DNA of 64,000 nucleotides from Kamptonema formosum PCC 6407 (GCF_000332155.1 NZ_KB235904.1:834946-898945), one strand, 5' to 3'. Positions 47,204 to 57,812 are shown, numbered from the stretch's first letter. Numbers and translations are program-made. The notes: generated by a model not told the origin, from the letters alone.

Positions 47204-49597
47204 ATGAAGATTGCTATCCTTGCTCCTAGTGCTGTTCCGTTTAGGATTGGCGGTGCCGAAAATCTCTGGTGGGGCCTGTTGCACCACATCAACCAACACA
47301 CTCCCCATCAGGCTGATTTAATTAAAATGCCAAGTCCCGAAAGTGATTTCTGGGAATTGATAGAGAACTACTGGCAATTTTCACAGTTAGATCTAGGTCA
47401 TTTTGATTTAGTTATTTCTGGCAAATACCCATCTTGGATGGTTCAACACCCTAACCATGTCTGCTATATGCTTCACAAGTTGCGCGGCTTGTACGACACA
47501 TATCCTGCAACCTGGCCAGAAACTTACACAACAGACAATAGGGAAATTTCTTCCTTGCAGAAATTTATGCAGCAAAATAAAGGTACTAGGGCTGCACTTA
47601 GTGAGTTTTATCAAAAAATTAATCAGATTCGTTCTTATCAAGAGCATTTGCCAGCCGATGCTTTCCAGTTTCCAGGCCCTCTAATCCGTGAGATAGTTCA
47701 TTTCTTAGATAGTATTGGCTTAGCACCGAGTGTTATCAAGAAATATGCTGCGATTGCTCACAACGTTGCTAACCGTAAAGATTATTTTCCTATAGGCTGT
47801 CCCGCAGAAGCTATTTATCCGCCTCCTATCCTGAGAAATCTACGGACAGGCAAAAGTGATTATCTCTTTACAGCGAGTCGGCTGGAGTACGGCAGCAAAC
47901 GAATTGGTATATTAATAGAAGCAATGAAATATGTCAAAACTGATATTCAATTTAAAATTGCAGGTGTTGGCGACGAATTGAATGATCTGAGGCAACTTGC
48001 TGGCAACGATCCTAGAATTACGTTTCTAGGTTTTGTGAATGATCGCGAACTTGAAGATTTATATGCAGATGCTTTTGCAATTTTGTACATTCCCTATGAT
48101 GAAGATTACGGATTAATTACTGTCGAAGCAATGATGAGTGGAAAGCCCGTTATTACGGCCATAGATTCAGGGGGAACGAATGAGTTTGTTCGCAATGGAG
48201 AAACTGGATACTCAGTGCCACCTAGCCCGCAAGCCATTGCTGAACGCATTGACTATTTGTGCCAAAATCGTGAGGAAGCACAACGAATGGGGGTGGCCGG
48301 GAAACAATTGGTGCAAAACATTACATGGGAAAACGGACTAGCAAAATTGTTAAGTGAAACCCCACCACCGTCTTTAGCATTAACAGTTAGAAAACGCCCT
48401 AAAATTACAGTGGCTTTGACTTATCCCATTTTTCCGCCTAGTGGAGGTGGTCAAAGTCGAGTTTTTCATTTATACCGACACTTAGCTAAGAAATTTGATG
48501 TTGAGTTAGTCACCTTTACAGATAACGGACAACCATTTAATGCAGAAATTGCACCTGGGGTTTTGGAAACAAGAATCCCCATGTCACCACAGCATTTAGA
48601 AGCAGAGACAGCTATCCGTTCAAAGACAGGAATACTACAAATTACAGATGTTGTGATGCCTCAATTATATCACTTGACACCTGCATACTTGGAAGCTTTG
48701 AGGAAGGCTGCAAGTGATTCAAACTTTATGGTTGCTTGCAATTCATATCTTTTACCTGCTATTCAAGAAGTTAGCAATCAACCTATTTGGTATGAAGCTC
48801 ATGATGTACAAGTGGAAGTTAAGAAAAACATTTTTTCTCCTTATCCTAAAGGATATGAACTTTTAGAAGCCACTCGCCAGGTGGAAAATGAGTGTTGCCA
48901 ACTCAGCCAGTTGATTTTAGTTTGCTGCCAGAATGATGCCTTACGAATGCAAGAGATGTACGGCGTAGATTCTAATAAATTTGTTGAGGTTCCTAATGGA
49001 GGCGATCTTGAGTCAGTTAGTTATATTTCTTTGGAGAAACGGATTCTCAAGAAGAAACAATTAGGCTTGTACGGAAGCTTTACTGCACTATTTATTGGCA
49101 GTTGGCATCAACCTAATGTGGAAGCAGTCCGTTATATCTTGAGCATCGCTAGTCACCTTCCTCAAGTGAATTTCCTGATTTTAGGAAATATTTGTTGGGC
49201 TTTTCCCGCAGAACAACTTCCATTAAATGTTAGCTTTATGGGATTAGTCAATGATGCAATTAAAGATGTTGTTCTGGGAGTTGCCGATGTTGCATTGAAT
49301 CCAATGATTTCTGGTTCTGGGACTAATTTAAAAATGCTAGATTACTTGGCCGCAGGTATTCCAGTGATCTCTACACCTTTTGGAGCTAGGGGATTGAATT
49401 TAGAACACGGTCAACATTGCTTTCTTGCTGAAATAGACCAATTTATTGATGCAATTAGGTATCTTGCAGAGGAAGATAGCAATCTCAGAATTATGCGGAT
49501 TGAGAATGCTAGACAATATGTGGAACAAAAATATGACTGGGCGGTGATTGCTAATAATTTTCTCGCTTACCTAAAACATCTGCAATTATGTGATTAA
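47204..49597 (+). CDS. Glycosyltransferase with two GT4-type (GT-B) domains
   Basis: From ATG 47204 (MKIAILAPSAVPFRIGGAEN) the 797-residue protein contains two complete GT-B units. The first (1-385) has the glycine-rich N-terminal loop and the donor-side motif EDYGLITVEAMMSGKPVIT. The second (395-797) starts TVALTYPIFPPSGGGQSRVF and has SGSGTNLKMLDYLAAGIPVI, the conserved E/D-x7-E-like stretch of GT4 enzymes in altered form. Such tandems usually add two successive sugars to a glycan. I reject the in-frame upstream start at 47138, which overlaps the methyltransferase gene. Cytoplasmic or membrane-peripheral. Confidence 0.85.
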   Translation: MKIAILAPSAVPFRIGGAENLWWGLLHHINQHTPHQADLIKMPSPESDFWELIENYWQFSQLDLGHFDLVISGKYPSWMVQHPNHVCYMLHKLRGLYDTYPATWPETYTTDNREISSLQKFMQQNKGTRAALSEFYQKINQIRSYQEHLPADAFQFPGPLIREIVHFLDSIGLAPSVIKKYAAIAHNVANRKDYFPIGCPAEAIYPPPILRNLRTGKSDYLFTASRLEYGSKRIGILIEAMKYVKTDIQFKIAGVGDELNDLRQLAGNDPRITFLGFVNDRELEDLYADAFAILYIPYDEDYGLITVEAMMSGKPVITAIDSGGTNEFVRNGETGYSVPPSPQAIAERIDYLCQNREEAQRMGVAGKQLVQNITWENGLAKLLSETPPPSLALTVRKRPKITVALTYPIFPPSGGGQSRVFHLYRHLAKKFDVELVTFTDNGQPFNAEIAPGVLETRIPMSPQHLEAETAIRSKTGILQITDVVMPQLYHLTPAYLEALRKAASDSNFMVACNSYLLPAIQEVSNQPIWYEAHDVQVEVKKNIFSPYPKGYELLEATRQVENECCQLSQLILVCCQNDALRMQEMYGVDSNKFVEVPNGGDLESVSYISLEKRILKKKQLGLYGSFTALFIGSWHQPNVEAVRYILSIASHLPQVNFLILGNICWAFPAEQLPLNVSFMGLVNDAIKDVVLGVADVALNPMISGSGTNLKMLDYLAAGIPVISTPFGARGLNLEHGQHCFLAEIDQFIDAIRYLAEEDSNLRIMRIENARQYVEQKYDWAVIANNFLAYLKHLQLCD

Positions 49598-49737
49598 ATT
49601 TTGAAACCTGTAGGCGGTTAAAACCGCGACTCAACTGAGCAATCGCCCAGCGTCTTGCATCGCGGCTGGTGAGCTACGCCAAACTATCACACTCAGGGCA
49701 TTAGCTATTGAGTTTCCCACTTAACCGAGGATTTTTT

Positions 49738-50709
49738 ATGACAAAAAAGGCTTTAATCACAGGTGTAACTGGGCAAGATGGCTCTTACCTCGCTGAACTC
49801 CTTTTAGCAAAAGGGTATCAAGTATTTGGGCTAGTTCGACGATCTAGTTCCAGCAATTTGGAACGTATTAGCCATCTCACTGGTGATATCCACATTCTTT
49901 CTGGCGATCTTTTAGATCAGTGTTCTCTTATGGATACGATCGCGGAAGCTCAACCCGATGAAATATATAATCTAGCTTCCCAAAGTTATGTACCGCTATC
50001 TTGGACTCAACCAGCCCTCACTGCCGAATATACTGCTATTGGCGTTTCCCGCCTCTTAGAGTCCATCCGCCGCTGCAAACCCGATGCTAAATTCTACCAA
50101 GCTTCTAGCAGCGAAGTCTTTGGTCAACCCGATGAATCGCCACAAACGGAACGCACTGCCTTTCGTCCCCGCAACCCTTATGGTGTGGCTAAGGCTTACG
50201 CCCACTGGATGACTGTTAACTATCGGCGACAGTACAACCTCTACACCTGCTGTGGCATTACCTACACCCATGAATCAGCCCGCAGGGGAACAGAATTTGT
50301 TTTCCGTAAAGTCACCCGCACTGTGGCAATGATCAAGCTCGGGCTTGCTAAGGAACTAAAACTAGGCAACCTTGAAGCGCGTCGCGACTGGTGCTATGCT
50401 CAAGATGCTGTCACTGCGATGTGGCTGATGCTCCAGCAAGAGTCCCTTGATGATTATATTATTGCCAGCGGGGAAACTCACTCAGTCAAGGAGTTAGTAG
50501 AGTGCGCCTTCAACACAGTTGGGTTAAAGTGGGAAGATTACGTCTCCGTTGAGCCTGAATTTTATCGCCCCGACGAATCCGTGCAGCTAGTCGGCTGTAT
50601 TGATAAAATAAAAACGCAGCTTGGCTGGCAGCCTCAATATTCTTTTGAGCAATTAGTTGAAGTTATGGTAAACTACGATCTGAAAGAATTAACCGAAAGC
50701 AAATCTTAA
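49738..50709 (+). CDS. gmd: GDP-mannose 4,6-dehydratase
   Basis: GMD converts GDP-D-mannose to GDP-4-keto-6-deoxymannose, the precursor of GDP-fucose, rhamnose or perosamine units. The 323-residue protein has the NADP Rossmann motif GVTGQDGSYLAELLL, LSGDLLDQCSLM, catalytic Thr/Ser region (QASSSEVFG) and the Y-x-x-x-K pair in NPYGVAKAYAHWM. ATG 49738 has GAGG about eight bases upstream; the TTG at 49708 is rejected. RRGTEFVFRKVTR matches the family's substrate-binding loop. The second enzyme (GMER or a reductase) is not adjacent. It supplies a sugar donor for the glycosyltransferases around it. Confidence 0.93.
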   Translation: MTKKALITGVTGQDGSYLAELLLAKGYQVFGLVRRSSSSNLERISHLTGDIHILSGDLLDQCSLMDTIAEAQPDEIYNLASQSYVPLSWTQPALTAEYTAIGVSRLLESIRRCKPDAKFYQASSSEVFGQPDESPQTERTAFRPRNPYGVAKAYAHWMTVNYRRQYNLYTCCGITYTHESARRGTEFVFRKVTRTVAMIKLGLAKELKLGNLEARRDWCYAQDAVTAMWLMLQQESLDDYIIASGETHSVKELVECAFNTVGLKWEDYVSVEPEFYRPDESVQLVGCIDKIKTQLGWQPQYSFEQLVEVMVNYDLKELTESKS

Positions 50710-50786
50710 GGTAATTTTAATTTTGATTGGGAGTTGCTAAGCCTCTTCATTAGTGTTTGCCAGCGCTATCCTGCCCAAATAAAAAT

Positions 50787-52664
50787 ATGAGCATAAGCTA
50801 TTTTGAGACAGCCAATAAACTTAAACGGGAAGGGAAATTACAGGAAGCCATTCCTGCTTATCAGCGTGCTATTGAACAGAATCCCAATTTCTACGTTGTC
50901 CACCACAATTTGGGGGAAGTTTTGGCAAAACTCAATCGTACTGATGAAGCACTCGCTTTGTACCAACGAACCATAGAGCTCAATCCGAATGCAGCTTGGT
51001 CTTATCATAATTTGGGGGAAGTTTTGGCAAAACTCAATCGTATTGATGAGGCTATTATTGCTTATCGGCAAGCAGTTGAAATTAACCCAGAATCTTTCTT
51101 GTCTTATTATCAGTTAGGAAAAGCTTGTTATCGACTGGCAACAGAGATTAACTTAGAAATTTTCCAATTTTCTCTCCAGCTAGAGGACGTTCTATCTAAA
51201 ACAAGTCAAGAAAATGGTTCTTCAGCTTCTCTGAACTCCGATTACTTCAACGATATAACCTTTTTGCAATCGACTTCTCCTCTCAATAATGAAGCTTTTG
51301 TGGAAGAAGTTTATCGTACCTATCTGAAACGTTCTCCAGATGTAAACGGCAAAAGTTCTTTCCTTCAGAACTTGGGCAATGGCACGCTAACTCGCCAGCA
51401 AATTCTTGCTACAATTAGGCAATCAGGAGAATTTACGGCATTGTTAAGACTCTCAGGCTGTTTGATGGCAGCGATTTCTGCTTATTGGAAAGCAATTGAG
51501 TTAAATCCCGATTCTTATGATTCTTACCACAGCTTAGGGGAAGCTTTAGTAAAACTGAATCATTTAGATGAAGCGGTTTCGGTTTACCGACATGCCATTA
51601 ACCTCAACCCAAATTTTTATAAATCCTATAGCCAATTGGGGGGGGTTTTAGCCAAGCGAGGTCAGCTAGAAGAGGCTTTGGTTTGCCAGCAAAAGGCTAT
51701 TGAACTTCAGCCCGTACTTGTGGGTGACGAGGCTTATTTTAACTTAGGAAATATCCAGATACAACTCGGTCTGCTAGAAGAGGGGATTGTTAGCTACCAA
51801 AAGGCTATTGAGATTAATCCTGATTGTGCGGAAGCATACTACAATCTTGGCAACGTCCTTTTGGTGCAGGGTAAGCGGGAACAGGCCATTCGCAGCTATT
51901 ACCAATCTAATAAAATTCATCACCGGAAAGCGAATCCCCATGCGACAATTCCTGGGATATTGTTAGTGACCTTTCCCGAATTTGGAGGAACTGAAATTGT
52001 GAACGCTCTAGCCACTAGCTTATCTATCCCTTTTATTCCGATATCGGGAAGTTATCCTTTTGATAACATTATCGAACGTGAAAGTATAAGCCGTTTGGCT
52101 TCTGGAATGAGTTGGTCAATGGGGTATATCTCAGCTAGTTTAATCAACTTTGATTTGATCGGTGAGTATTTGGATAAGATGATTTTTCATATCTGTGACC
52201 CTCGCCAAGCAATGCTGTTGTTTGTAAATTATCTCAACAAGATTTTACAAACAGAGCCAAAGCAGCTAATAATGTATCATTCAATTCTATGTGATAATTA
52301 TTTCACTTTGTCAATCACAGACCAAATTAGTTGGCACATAGAAAGTGGGTATTTACCCCAAGCAATAAAGTTTCTGAAAGGGTGGTTGGAAGTTATTGAA
52401 TCTCATAATCTTCATCCTCAAATATTGAGTACGAAACAGGAAAATTTTGCTGCCAATCCAGAGGCTTTTCTTGAGTCAGTTTTGAATTTTTACGAAATAA
52501 AGGATAGAGATTCTGCCCTTTCCAAGCTACAATTAAATCAAGATAGTTATATGGAAAAGGAAAAGATAGACGACTGGTGGCAAGTGTTGACTCAAGAACA
52601 GGCAGAAAAAGCTTCTAGTATTATTCCCAAGCAAATGTTTAGTAAATTTGGTTGGAACCGATAA
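50787..52664 (+). CDS. TPR - DUF4214 - sulfotransferase-like fusion
   Basis: The 625 residues start with three TPR units (5-120), then a DUF4214 domain (153-220: FVEEVYRTYLKRSPDVNGKS), further TPR units (225-385), and a C-terminal domain (390-625) that resembles sulfotransferases. VTFPEFGGTEIVNALA (394 on) matches the phosphosulfate-loop pattern P-x-x-G-x-T, ICDPRQAMLLFVNYL matches the 3'-phosphate-binding region, and the end DDWWQVLTQEQAEKASSIIP resembles the family's tail. The domain is divergent; the key Lys of PKSGTT is Glu-Phe here. ATG 50787 is preferred over TTG 50757. It may sulfate a glycan of this cluster. Confidence 0.7.
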   Translation: MSISYFETANKLKREGKLQEAIPAYQRAIEQNPNFYVVHHNLGEVLAKLNRTDEALALYQRTIELNPNAAWSYHNLGEVLAKLNRIDEAIIAYRQAVEINPESFLSYYQLGKACYRLATEINLEIFQFSLQLEDVLSKTSQENGSSASLNSDYFNDITFLQSTSPLNNEAFVEEVYRTYLKRSPDVNGKSSFLQNLGNGTLTRQQILATIRQSGEFTALLRLSGCLMAAISAYWKAIELNPDSYDSYHSLGEALVKLNHLDEAVSVYRHAINLNPNFYKSYSQLGGVLAKRGQLEEALVCQQKAIELQPVLVGDEAYFNLGNIQIQLGLLEEGIVSYQKAIEINPDCAEAYYNLGNVLLVQGKREQAIRSYYQSNKIHHRKANPHATIPGILLVTFPEFGGTEIVNALATSLSIPFIPISGSYPFDNIIERESISRLASGMSWSMGYISASLINFDLIGEYLDKMIFHICDPRQAMLLFVNYLNKILQTEPKQLIMYHSILCDNYFTLSITDQISWHIESGYLPQAIKFLKGWLEVIESHNLHPQILSTKQENFAANPEAFLESVLNFYEIKDRDSALSKLQLNQDSYMEKEKIDDWWQVLTQEQAEKASSIIPKQMFSKFGWNR

Positions 52665-52727
52665 GCTAACCCAAACCTCTTTCAACTTGGAACTCAATCA
52701 AAATAGAGTATATTTACGAGAAGTAAG

Positions 52728-55700
52728 ATGAATTTAGAGAACCAGACTAGCAATTTAGTAAATTGTTCGCCCAAATTAGAAAGCCCCTTTTTTGAAAAGA
52801 TTCTCACTTATTGTCGTGGTATTGAGAACAATGCAAATTCTCCTGAATTTTACCTGGATTTAGGGCAAGCTTTTTATCGACTGGGAACAGAGTTGAAGCA
52901 GGAAAATTTTTACTCTTATCAAGAGATATGGGAAATCCTCGCTAAACAAGCTAATACTAATGATTCCTTAAGTGAGTTGTACGACCTCAACGACGCACTT
53001 TTTTTGTCCGTGACTTCCCACTTTAGCGATGAAGATTTTGTGGACGAACTGTACCTTACCTATCTGAAGCGGTCTGCCGATGTAGGGGGGAAAGACAATT
53101 TCCTTAATTATCTCGGTGATGGCACGCTCAGCCGACAGCAATGCCCAGCTAAAATTCGGCAATCATCGGAATTTATATCTCTGTTAGTCGATTCAACCGC
53201 TTCAAAATGTTTCCAAGAAGCGATCGCTGCTTACAGGCGTGCAGTTGAGCTAAATCCTGACTTTGACGAGTCTTACCGCTATTTGGGTGAAGCTTTAGCT
53301 TCAGAGGGCAAACTCGATGAAGCAATTCTCGCCTACCGTCGGGCTATAGAATTTAAGCCTAATTTTCATGAATTGCACAATAGTTTAGGAGAAATATTTT
53401 ATCGATTGGCGATGGCACTGAACCTACAATCTTTCTGTTCATATTCAAGGTTAGGAGAAGTCCTTTCTCGCAAAGCTCAAGAGAACGACTCTTTAAGTAT
53501 ACCCTATAAATTTAATGACGAATTCTTTTTGCAAGCAACTTCACACCTAAATAGTGAACAGTTTGTTGAAGAACTTTATCGCACTTATCTGAAACGAGAG
53601 CCAGATAAGGAAGGAAAAAACTCTTTTTTTCCTTATATCAGTAATGGCAGCCTCACTCGCCATCAATCAATCGATCATATTCGACAATCATCAGAATTTA
53701 CGTCTCTTTACATCAGCCCCATTATTTCATTTTGCCTAGAAGAAGCGATCCGCTCCTACAGCCGTGCTATTGCTCTGGAAAGCAACTATGATAGATACTA
53801 TCATAACTTGGAAAAGGTGCTGGATCGGCAGGCTGAACTTGATCTTAAACCCGATTCACTACATATTTACCATGTAATCAGTAATGAGTTTTATCGTTCT
53901 GGAAAATATGATCAGGCTATTAAATTGCTAGCAAAGTCTGCGCAAATTCAAAATGAACTTGCAAAAACCTATCAACTTGATAAGCTATCTATCCGAATTA
54001 TCACAGAAGAGTGGACTGGTGCTATTGGTCACCTAGGTTTACTCGACTACTATATGAAAATGAAAATACTAGGCTGGTTGCCACCACACAAAACTATTTT
54101 GTTGGCAGCCCCATACCGGAGTGCTAATCCTTGTTACCTGAAATACTGGTACCGTTATTTCCCTGTGGTGATTCCACCCACTCAACTTCAACTTCTATCC
54201 CCATTAACAAAATACTTAGAAGACCGCATCAGTGTGATTGCTCTGGCTAACGGAGAGACGTTACCTTTATATGAAGCTGTGATGAAGGTTCAAAAACAAT
54301 GGGAAACTGAGAAGCGACCACACCTCCACACTTTGTCAGAGTTGGATGAAGAGCTTGGTTGGTCTTGTTTGCAGGAAATTGGTGTCCCAAAGAATGCTTG
54401 GTTTGTTGCTCTGCACGTTCGAGATACGGGCTATGTTAATGGACAGTGGCAGTGGGTAACTTGTGCTGGACGCAACGCTCATATTGAAACTTACCTGCTA
54501 GCAATCCAATCGATTGTAGAACGAGGAGGATGGGTGATTCGTATGGGCGATCGCCAGATGAAGCCTCTACCGCCTATGCCGCAGGTAATTGACTATGCTC
54601 ACAGCAACGCAAAAAGTGATTGGATGGATGTTTTTCTGTGGGCTAAGAGTCGCTTTTTTATCGGTACGACTTCAGGTCCTAGCGTTGTTCCCCCAACCTT
54701 TGGTGTCCCCTGCGTTTTAACAAACTGGGCATCAATAAAGTTTCGACAGCAATTTAGCCAGGACCTGTTTATTCCTAAACTTTACTGGTCTGAGAGCGAG
54801 CAGCGCTATCTAACATTTACCGAAATGCTTTCTCCTGCTTACATAGTTACTGAAAATGTTGAATACTTTACTTCTATTGGTGTTAAAGTAGTAGATAATA
54901 CTCCGGAGGAAATCAATGACTTAGTTTTGGAAATGCTGGAGCGACTGGAAGAGAAAATCAACTATACACAAGAGGACGATCTGTTACAGTCACACTTTGC
55001 CAAGCTTGTAGATCCTGATGACATTTACAGCGGTGCTAGGATGGGGCGAAATTTTCTACAAAAGTATGCTCATCTCATAAATTTACCGCCAGCAAACTTT
55101 GAATTGTACTTGCAGTTAGGGAATACCTTAGTTTCTCAAAATCAATGCGAGGAAGCACTACTCAATTATCAGCGTGCTGTTGAACTCAACCCAGACTCTT
55201 TTGAATGTCATCATCAGCTAGGAAAAACCTTCTATAGCTTGGCAAGCAATCTGAAGCCTGAATCTCTACAATTATATAGCTGGTTAGTGGAATTGCTCGC
55301 TCAACCAGGTCAGAGCAATGACTTTTCAACTGAGCCGATCCACCTCAATGACTCCGTCTTTTTGCTAGCAACTTCTCATCTCAATGAAGAAGATTTTGTT
55401 GAAGAGCTTTACCGCACCTATCTAAAACGCGCCGCTGAGCCGGGTGGCAAAAACTCCTTCCTTAATTATCTTGGTGATAGCCCATTCAACCGACAGCAAT
55501 GCCCAGCTAAAATTCGGCAATCATCGGAATTTATATCTCTGTTAGTCGATTCAACCTCTTCAAGATGTTTCCAAGAAGCGATCTCAGCTTACCGACGTGC
55601 AGTTGAACTAAATCCTAACTCTGATGAGTCTTTCCACTGTTTGGGGGAATCTTTAGCTTCAAAGGGCAAGCTCGATGAAGCAATTCTCGCCTACCGTCGT

Positions 55701-57812
55701 GCAATAGAACTTAACCCAAGCTTGGATAAATCTTATTATAATTTAGGAAAAATTCTAGCTAAACAAAATCATTTCGATGAAGCAATCTTCGCGTACCGCT
55801 ACGCTATTGAACTCAACCCGAATCTTGGCGAAGTATACCTAGAGTTGGGGGAAGTTTTAGCTAAAAATGGCAACCTAGAAGAAGCGATCGCAGTCTACCA
55901 CCAAGCCCTTGAACTCAACCATAATTACCAGGGGTTTTTCCGCAATTTAGTGGAGATTTTTGTACAACAAGGCAACCTAGAAGAAGCGATCGCAGTCTAC
56001 CAACAAGCTGTGCAAATTCAGCTAAATAATCTGGATGATTCAACACAATTTAGTGTAAAATATTATTGCAAATTAGCCATACTCCTAGCAGAAAAAGGCT
56101 TACTGGACGAGGCTGTAGCCTGTTTCCAGCAAGCTCCCCAGATTCAGCCCAGCGGAGGGGTTATTTACGAGAATATATGGAAAGGGTTGAATCAACTTGC
56201 TCCCCTAGATGAAGAGAAATTCTATTATCCAACTGAAATCAACTCGGTTGAAGTCTACCAATACTTCAGTCAGACTTGCCAATATACCGTTATGGGCATG
56301 GATTCCTTAACTGAGGCCAACCAAGTATTTTTGTCAGAGTTAGGGCTGTCGCTAGCTAACCTGGAAATAATTAGACAAGATAGCCTAGCTTTGGAAGAAA
56401 TTTATATTAACAGTTTTGGCGGTTCACCAAAAGTTAACCTTTCTAGGGAAGCATTGAAAAATCCCCGAAAAAAAGGTGTTTGGCTTGATGTCAGACACGG
56501 GAGATATTTTCAGAACAGTATAGTAGAAACTGGTTATATTTATTTACTCTGTCCAATGACGGGTAAAATTATCAGATCCAATCACTCCTTCAGCCTGCAC
56601 TGCCCTCATCAAACAGGAGGGGGTGTTTGGCATCCGATACATATCTATCGGTTTGTCAGCAGGGAGACATTTTATTTGACAGTCAATAGCTGGTTAGGCA
56701 ACAAAAGTTTTCTTTATTTCCCCAATCAAGAGTTAATTATTAAATTAGCAGAGGAGCGGTATGTAGCTCAAGAACAAGTTATCAATATGTTTAAAGTCGA
56801 TGCTGTTAGTTATTGGCCCCAAGTTAAAACTTACTTGTCCGAGGAAAAGCAGAAAAAAGAGGTGGCAGTCGATTTGGGATTTTTTCTCAACCTGGGACAC
56901 TACTTGTGGAATGACCTTACAGGAATTCAAAAACTTTCAGACAACCTCACATTAGAAAAAGTAGATAAGTTTTTGATCGGACCTAATGAATTTTTTAAAT
57001 TTGGCGACGTTTTCCCTGAAATTCCTGCCGAAAAAATAGTGAAAGTAGCAGATAGTTGGAGTTTGTTTAAAACAATTGTAGACAACAACTACATGGCTGT
57101 ATGGACAACCGACTTAGTTTTGAACGAAAACTTAGCACAAAGAATTTATCAAGCTGCTGTTAAGAAATGCTCTTCAGAATTCTTGCAGCAAGTAGAAACA
57201 AGTAAGAAACATTTTCCTCTGATTTGTTTCCAAATCCGCACCCATTGTAGAGTATGGCTATCTCAAGTTGAAGGAATAGCAAATATTATTAACAACCTGT
57301 ACAAAGATTTCCCCAATATTGGAGTAGTTTTTGAGGGATGGTCTCGACCCGAAACAGAAGAGCCTAGCGGGCAAAACCAAAAGGAGACTTATTACTTTGA
57401 GTACATGATCGAAAATAATAATGCGCTGGTTGAACAAATTATCGCCCTTCTAGATCCGCAGATTAGTACATATAATGCTATAGGGCGCATAATGTATGAA
57501 ATTATTGCTTGGGATAGCGCTTTAGATATGTTTGTAGCCCCTGGAGGATCTGGAGCTTGCCTGATATCGTGGATTGCCAACAAGCCGGGTGTGTTTCACG
57601 GAAATACTAAGGCTTGCTCAGCGGGAGCTGAAGAATATTGGAACATGAGTCGAGAAAACTTAGTGCCGCCAGTGTTCTTGTCTCCAAGCCATGTTACAGA
57701 TGTCCCAAATTCGGAACACACGCAAAACGATCTCAACTATGATTGCGATTGGAACGCTATTTATATTGAAGTTCTTGAAATAGTAAAGGGATTAAATCAG
57801 GATCTCTCATGA
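52728..57812 (+). CDS. TPR/DUF4214 megaprotein with TIGR04372-type glycosyltransferase domain
   Basis: Order along 1694 residues: TPR-like start; DUF4214 copy 1 (87-153); TPR; DUF4214 copy 2 (262-328); TPR; TIGR04372-type glycosyltransferase (about 425-780: LHVRDTGY, ETYLLAIQSIVERGGWVIRM, GTTSGPSVVPPTFGVPCVLT); TPR; DUF4214 copy 3 (872-938); about eight TPR units (943-1170); and a C-terminal domain of about 500 residues (LGFFLNLGHYLWNDLTG, ICFQIRTHCRVWL, FVAPGGSGACLISWIANKPG). I cannot name that last domain, but its final Gly-Ser-Gly motif resembles GT-B donor sites. Two regions share a 67-bp identical stretch (53132-53198, 55490-55556). No signal peptide. It is probably a multi-enzyme glycan assembly protein. 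Confidence 0.78.
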   Translation: MNLENQTSNLVNCSPKLESPFFEKILTYCRGIENNANSPEFYLDLGQAFYRLGTELKQENFYSYQEIWEILAKQANTNDSLSELYDLNDALFLSVTSHFSDEDFVDELYLTYLKRSADVGGKDNFLNYLGDGTLSRQQCPAKIRQSSEFISLLVDSTASKCFQEAIAAYRRAVELNPDFDESYRYLGEALASEGKLDEAILAYRRAIEFKPNFHELHNSLGEIFYRLAMALNLQSFCSYSRLGEVLSRKAQENDSLSIPYKFNDEFFLQATSHLNSEQFVEELYRTYLKREPDKEGKNSFFPYISNGSLTRHQSIDHIRQSSEFTSLYISPIISFCLEEAIRSYSRAIALESNYDRYYHNLEKVLDRQAELDLKPDSLHIYHVISNEFYRSGKYDQAIKLLAKSAQIQNELAKTYQLDKLSIRIITEEWTGAIGHLGLLDYYMKMKILGWLPPHKTILLAAPYRSANPCYLKYWYRYFPVVIPPTQLQLLSPLTKYLEDRISVIALANGETLPLYEAVMKVQKQWETEKRPHLHTLSELDEELGWSCLQEIGVPKNAWFVALHVRDTGYVNGQWQWVTCAGRNAHIETYLLAIQSIVERGGWVIRMGDRQMKPLPPMPQVIDYAHSNAKSDWMDVFLWAKSRFFIGTTSGPSVVPPTFGVPCVLTNWASIKFRQQFSQDLFIPKLYWSESEQRYLTFTEMLSPAYIVTENVEYFTSIGVKVVDNTPEEINDLVLEMLERLEEKINYTQEDDLLQSHFAKLVDPDDIYSGARMGRNFLQKYAHLINLPPANFELYLQLGNTLVSQNQCEEALLNYQRAVELNPDSFECHHQLGKTFYSLASNLKPESLQLYSWLVELLAQPGQSNDFSTEPIHLNDSVFLLATSHLNEEDFVEELYRTYLKRAAEPGGKNSFLNYLGDSPFNRQQCPAKIRQSSEFISLLVDSTSSRCFQEAISAYRRAVELNPNSDESFHCLGESLASKGKLDEAILAYRRAIELNPSLDKSYYNLGKILAKQNHFDEAIFAYRYAIELNPNLGEVYLELGEVLAKNGNLEEAIAVYHQALELNHNYQGFFRNLVEIFVQQGNLEEAIAVYQQAVQIQLNNLDDSTQFSVKYYCKLAILLAEKGLLDEAVACFQQAPQIQPSGGVIYENIWKGLNQLAPLDEEKFYYPTEINSVEVYQYFSQTCQYTVMGMDSLTEANQVFLSELGLSLANLEIIRQDSLALEEIYINSFGGSPKVNLSREALKNPRKKGVWLDVRHGRYFQNSIVETGYIYLLCPMTGKIIRSNHSFSLHCPHQTGGGVWHPIHIYRFVSRETFYLTVNSWLGNKSFLYFPNQELIIKLAEERYVAQEQVINMFKVDAVSYWPQVKTYLSEEKQKKEVAVDLGFFLNLGHYLWNDLTGIQKLSDNLTLEKVDKFLIGPNEFFKFGDVFPEIPAEKIVKVADSWSLFKTIVDNNYMAVWTTDLVLNENLAQRIYQAAVKKCSSEFLQQVETSKKHFPLICFQIRTHCRVWLSQVEGIANIINNLYKDFPNIGVVFEGWSRPETEEPSGQNQKETYYFEYMIENNNALVEQIIALLDPQISTYNAIGRIMYEIIAWDSALDMFVAPGGSGACLISWIANKPGVFHGNTKACSAGAEEYWNMSRENLVPPVFLSPSHVTDVPNSEHTQNDLNYDCDWNAIYIEVLEIVKGLNQDLS

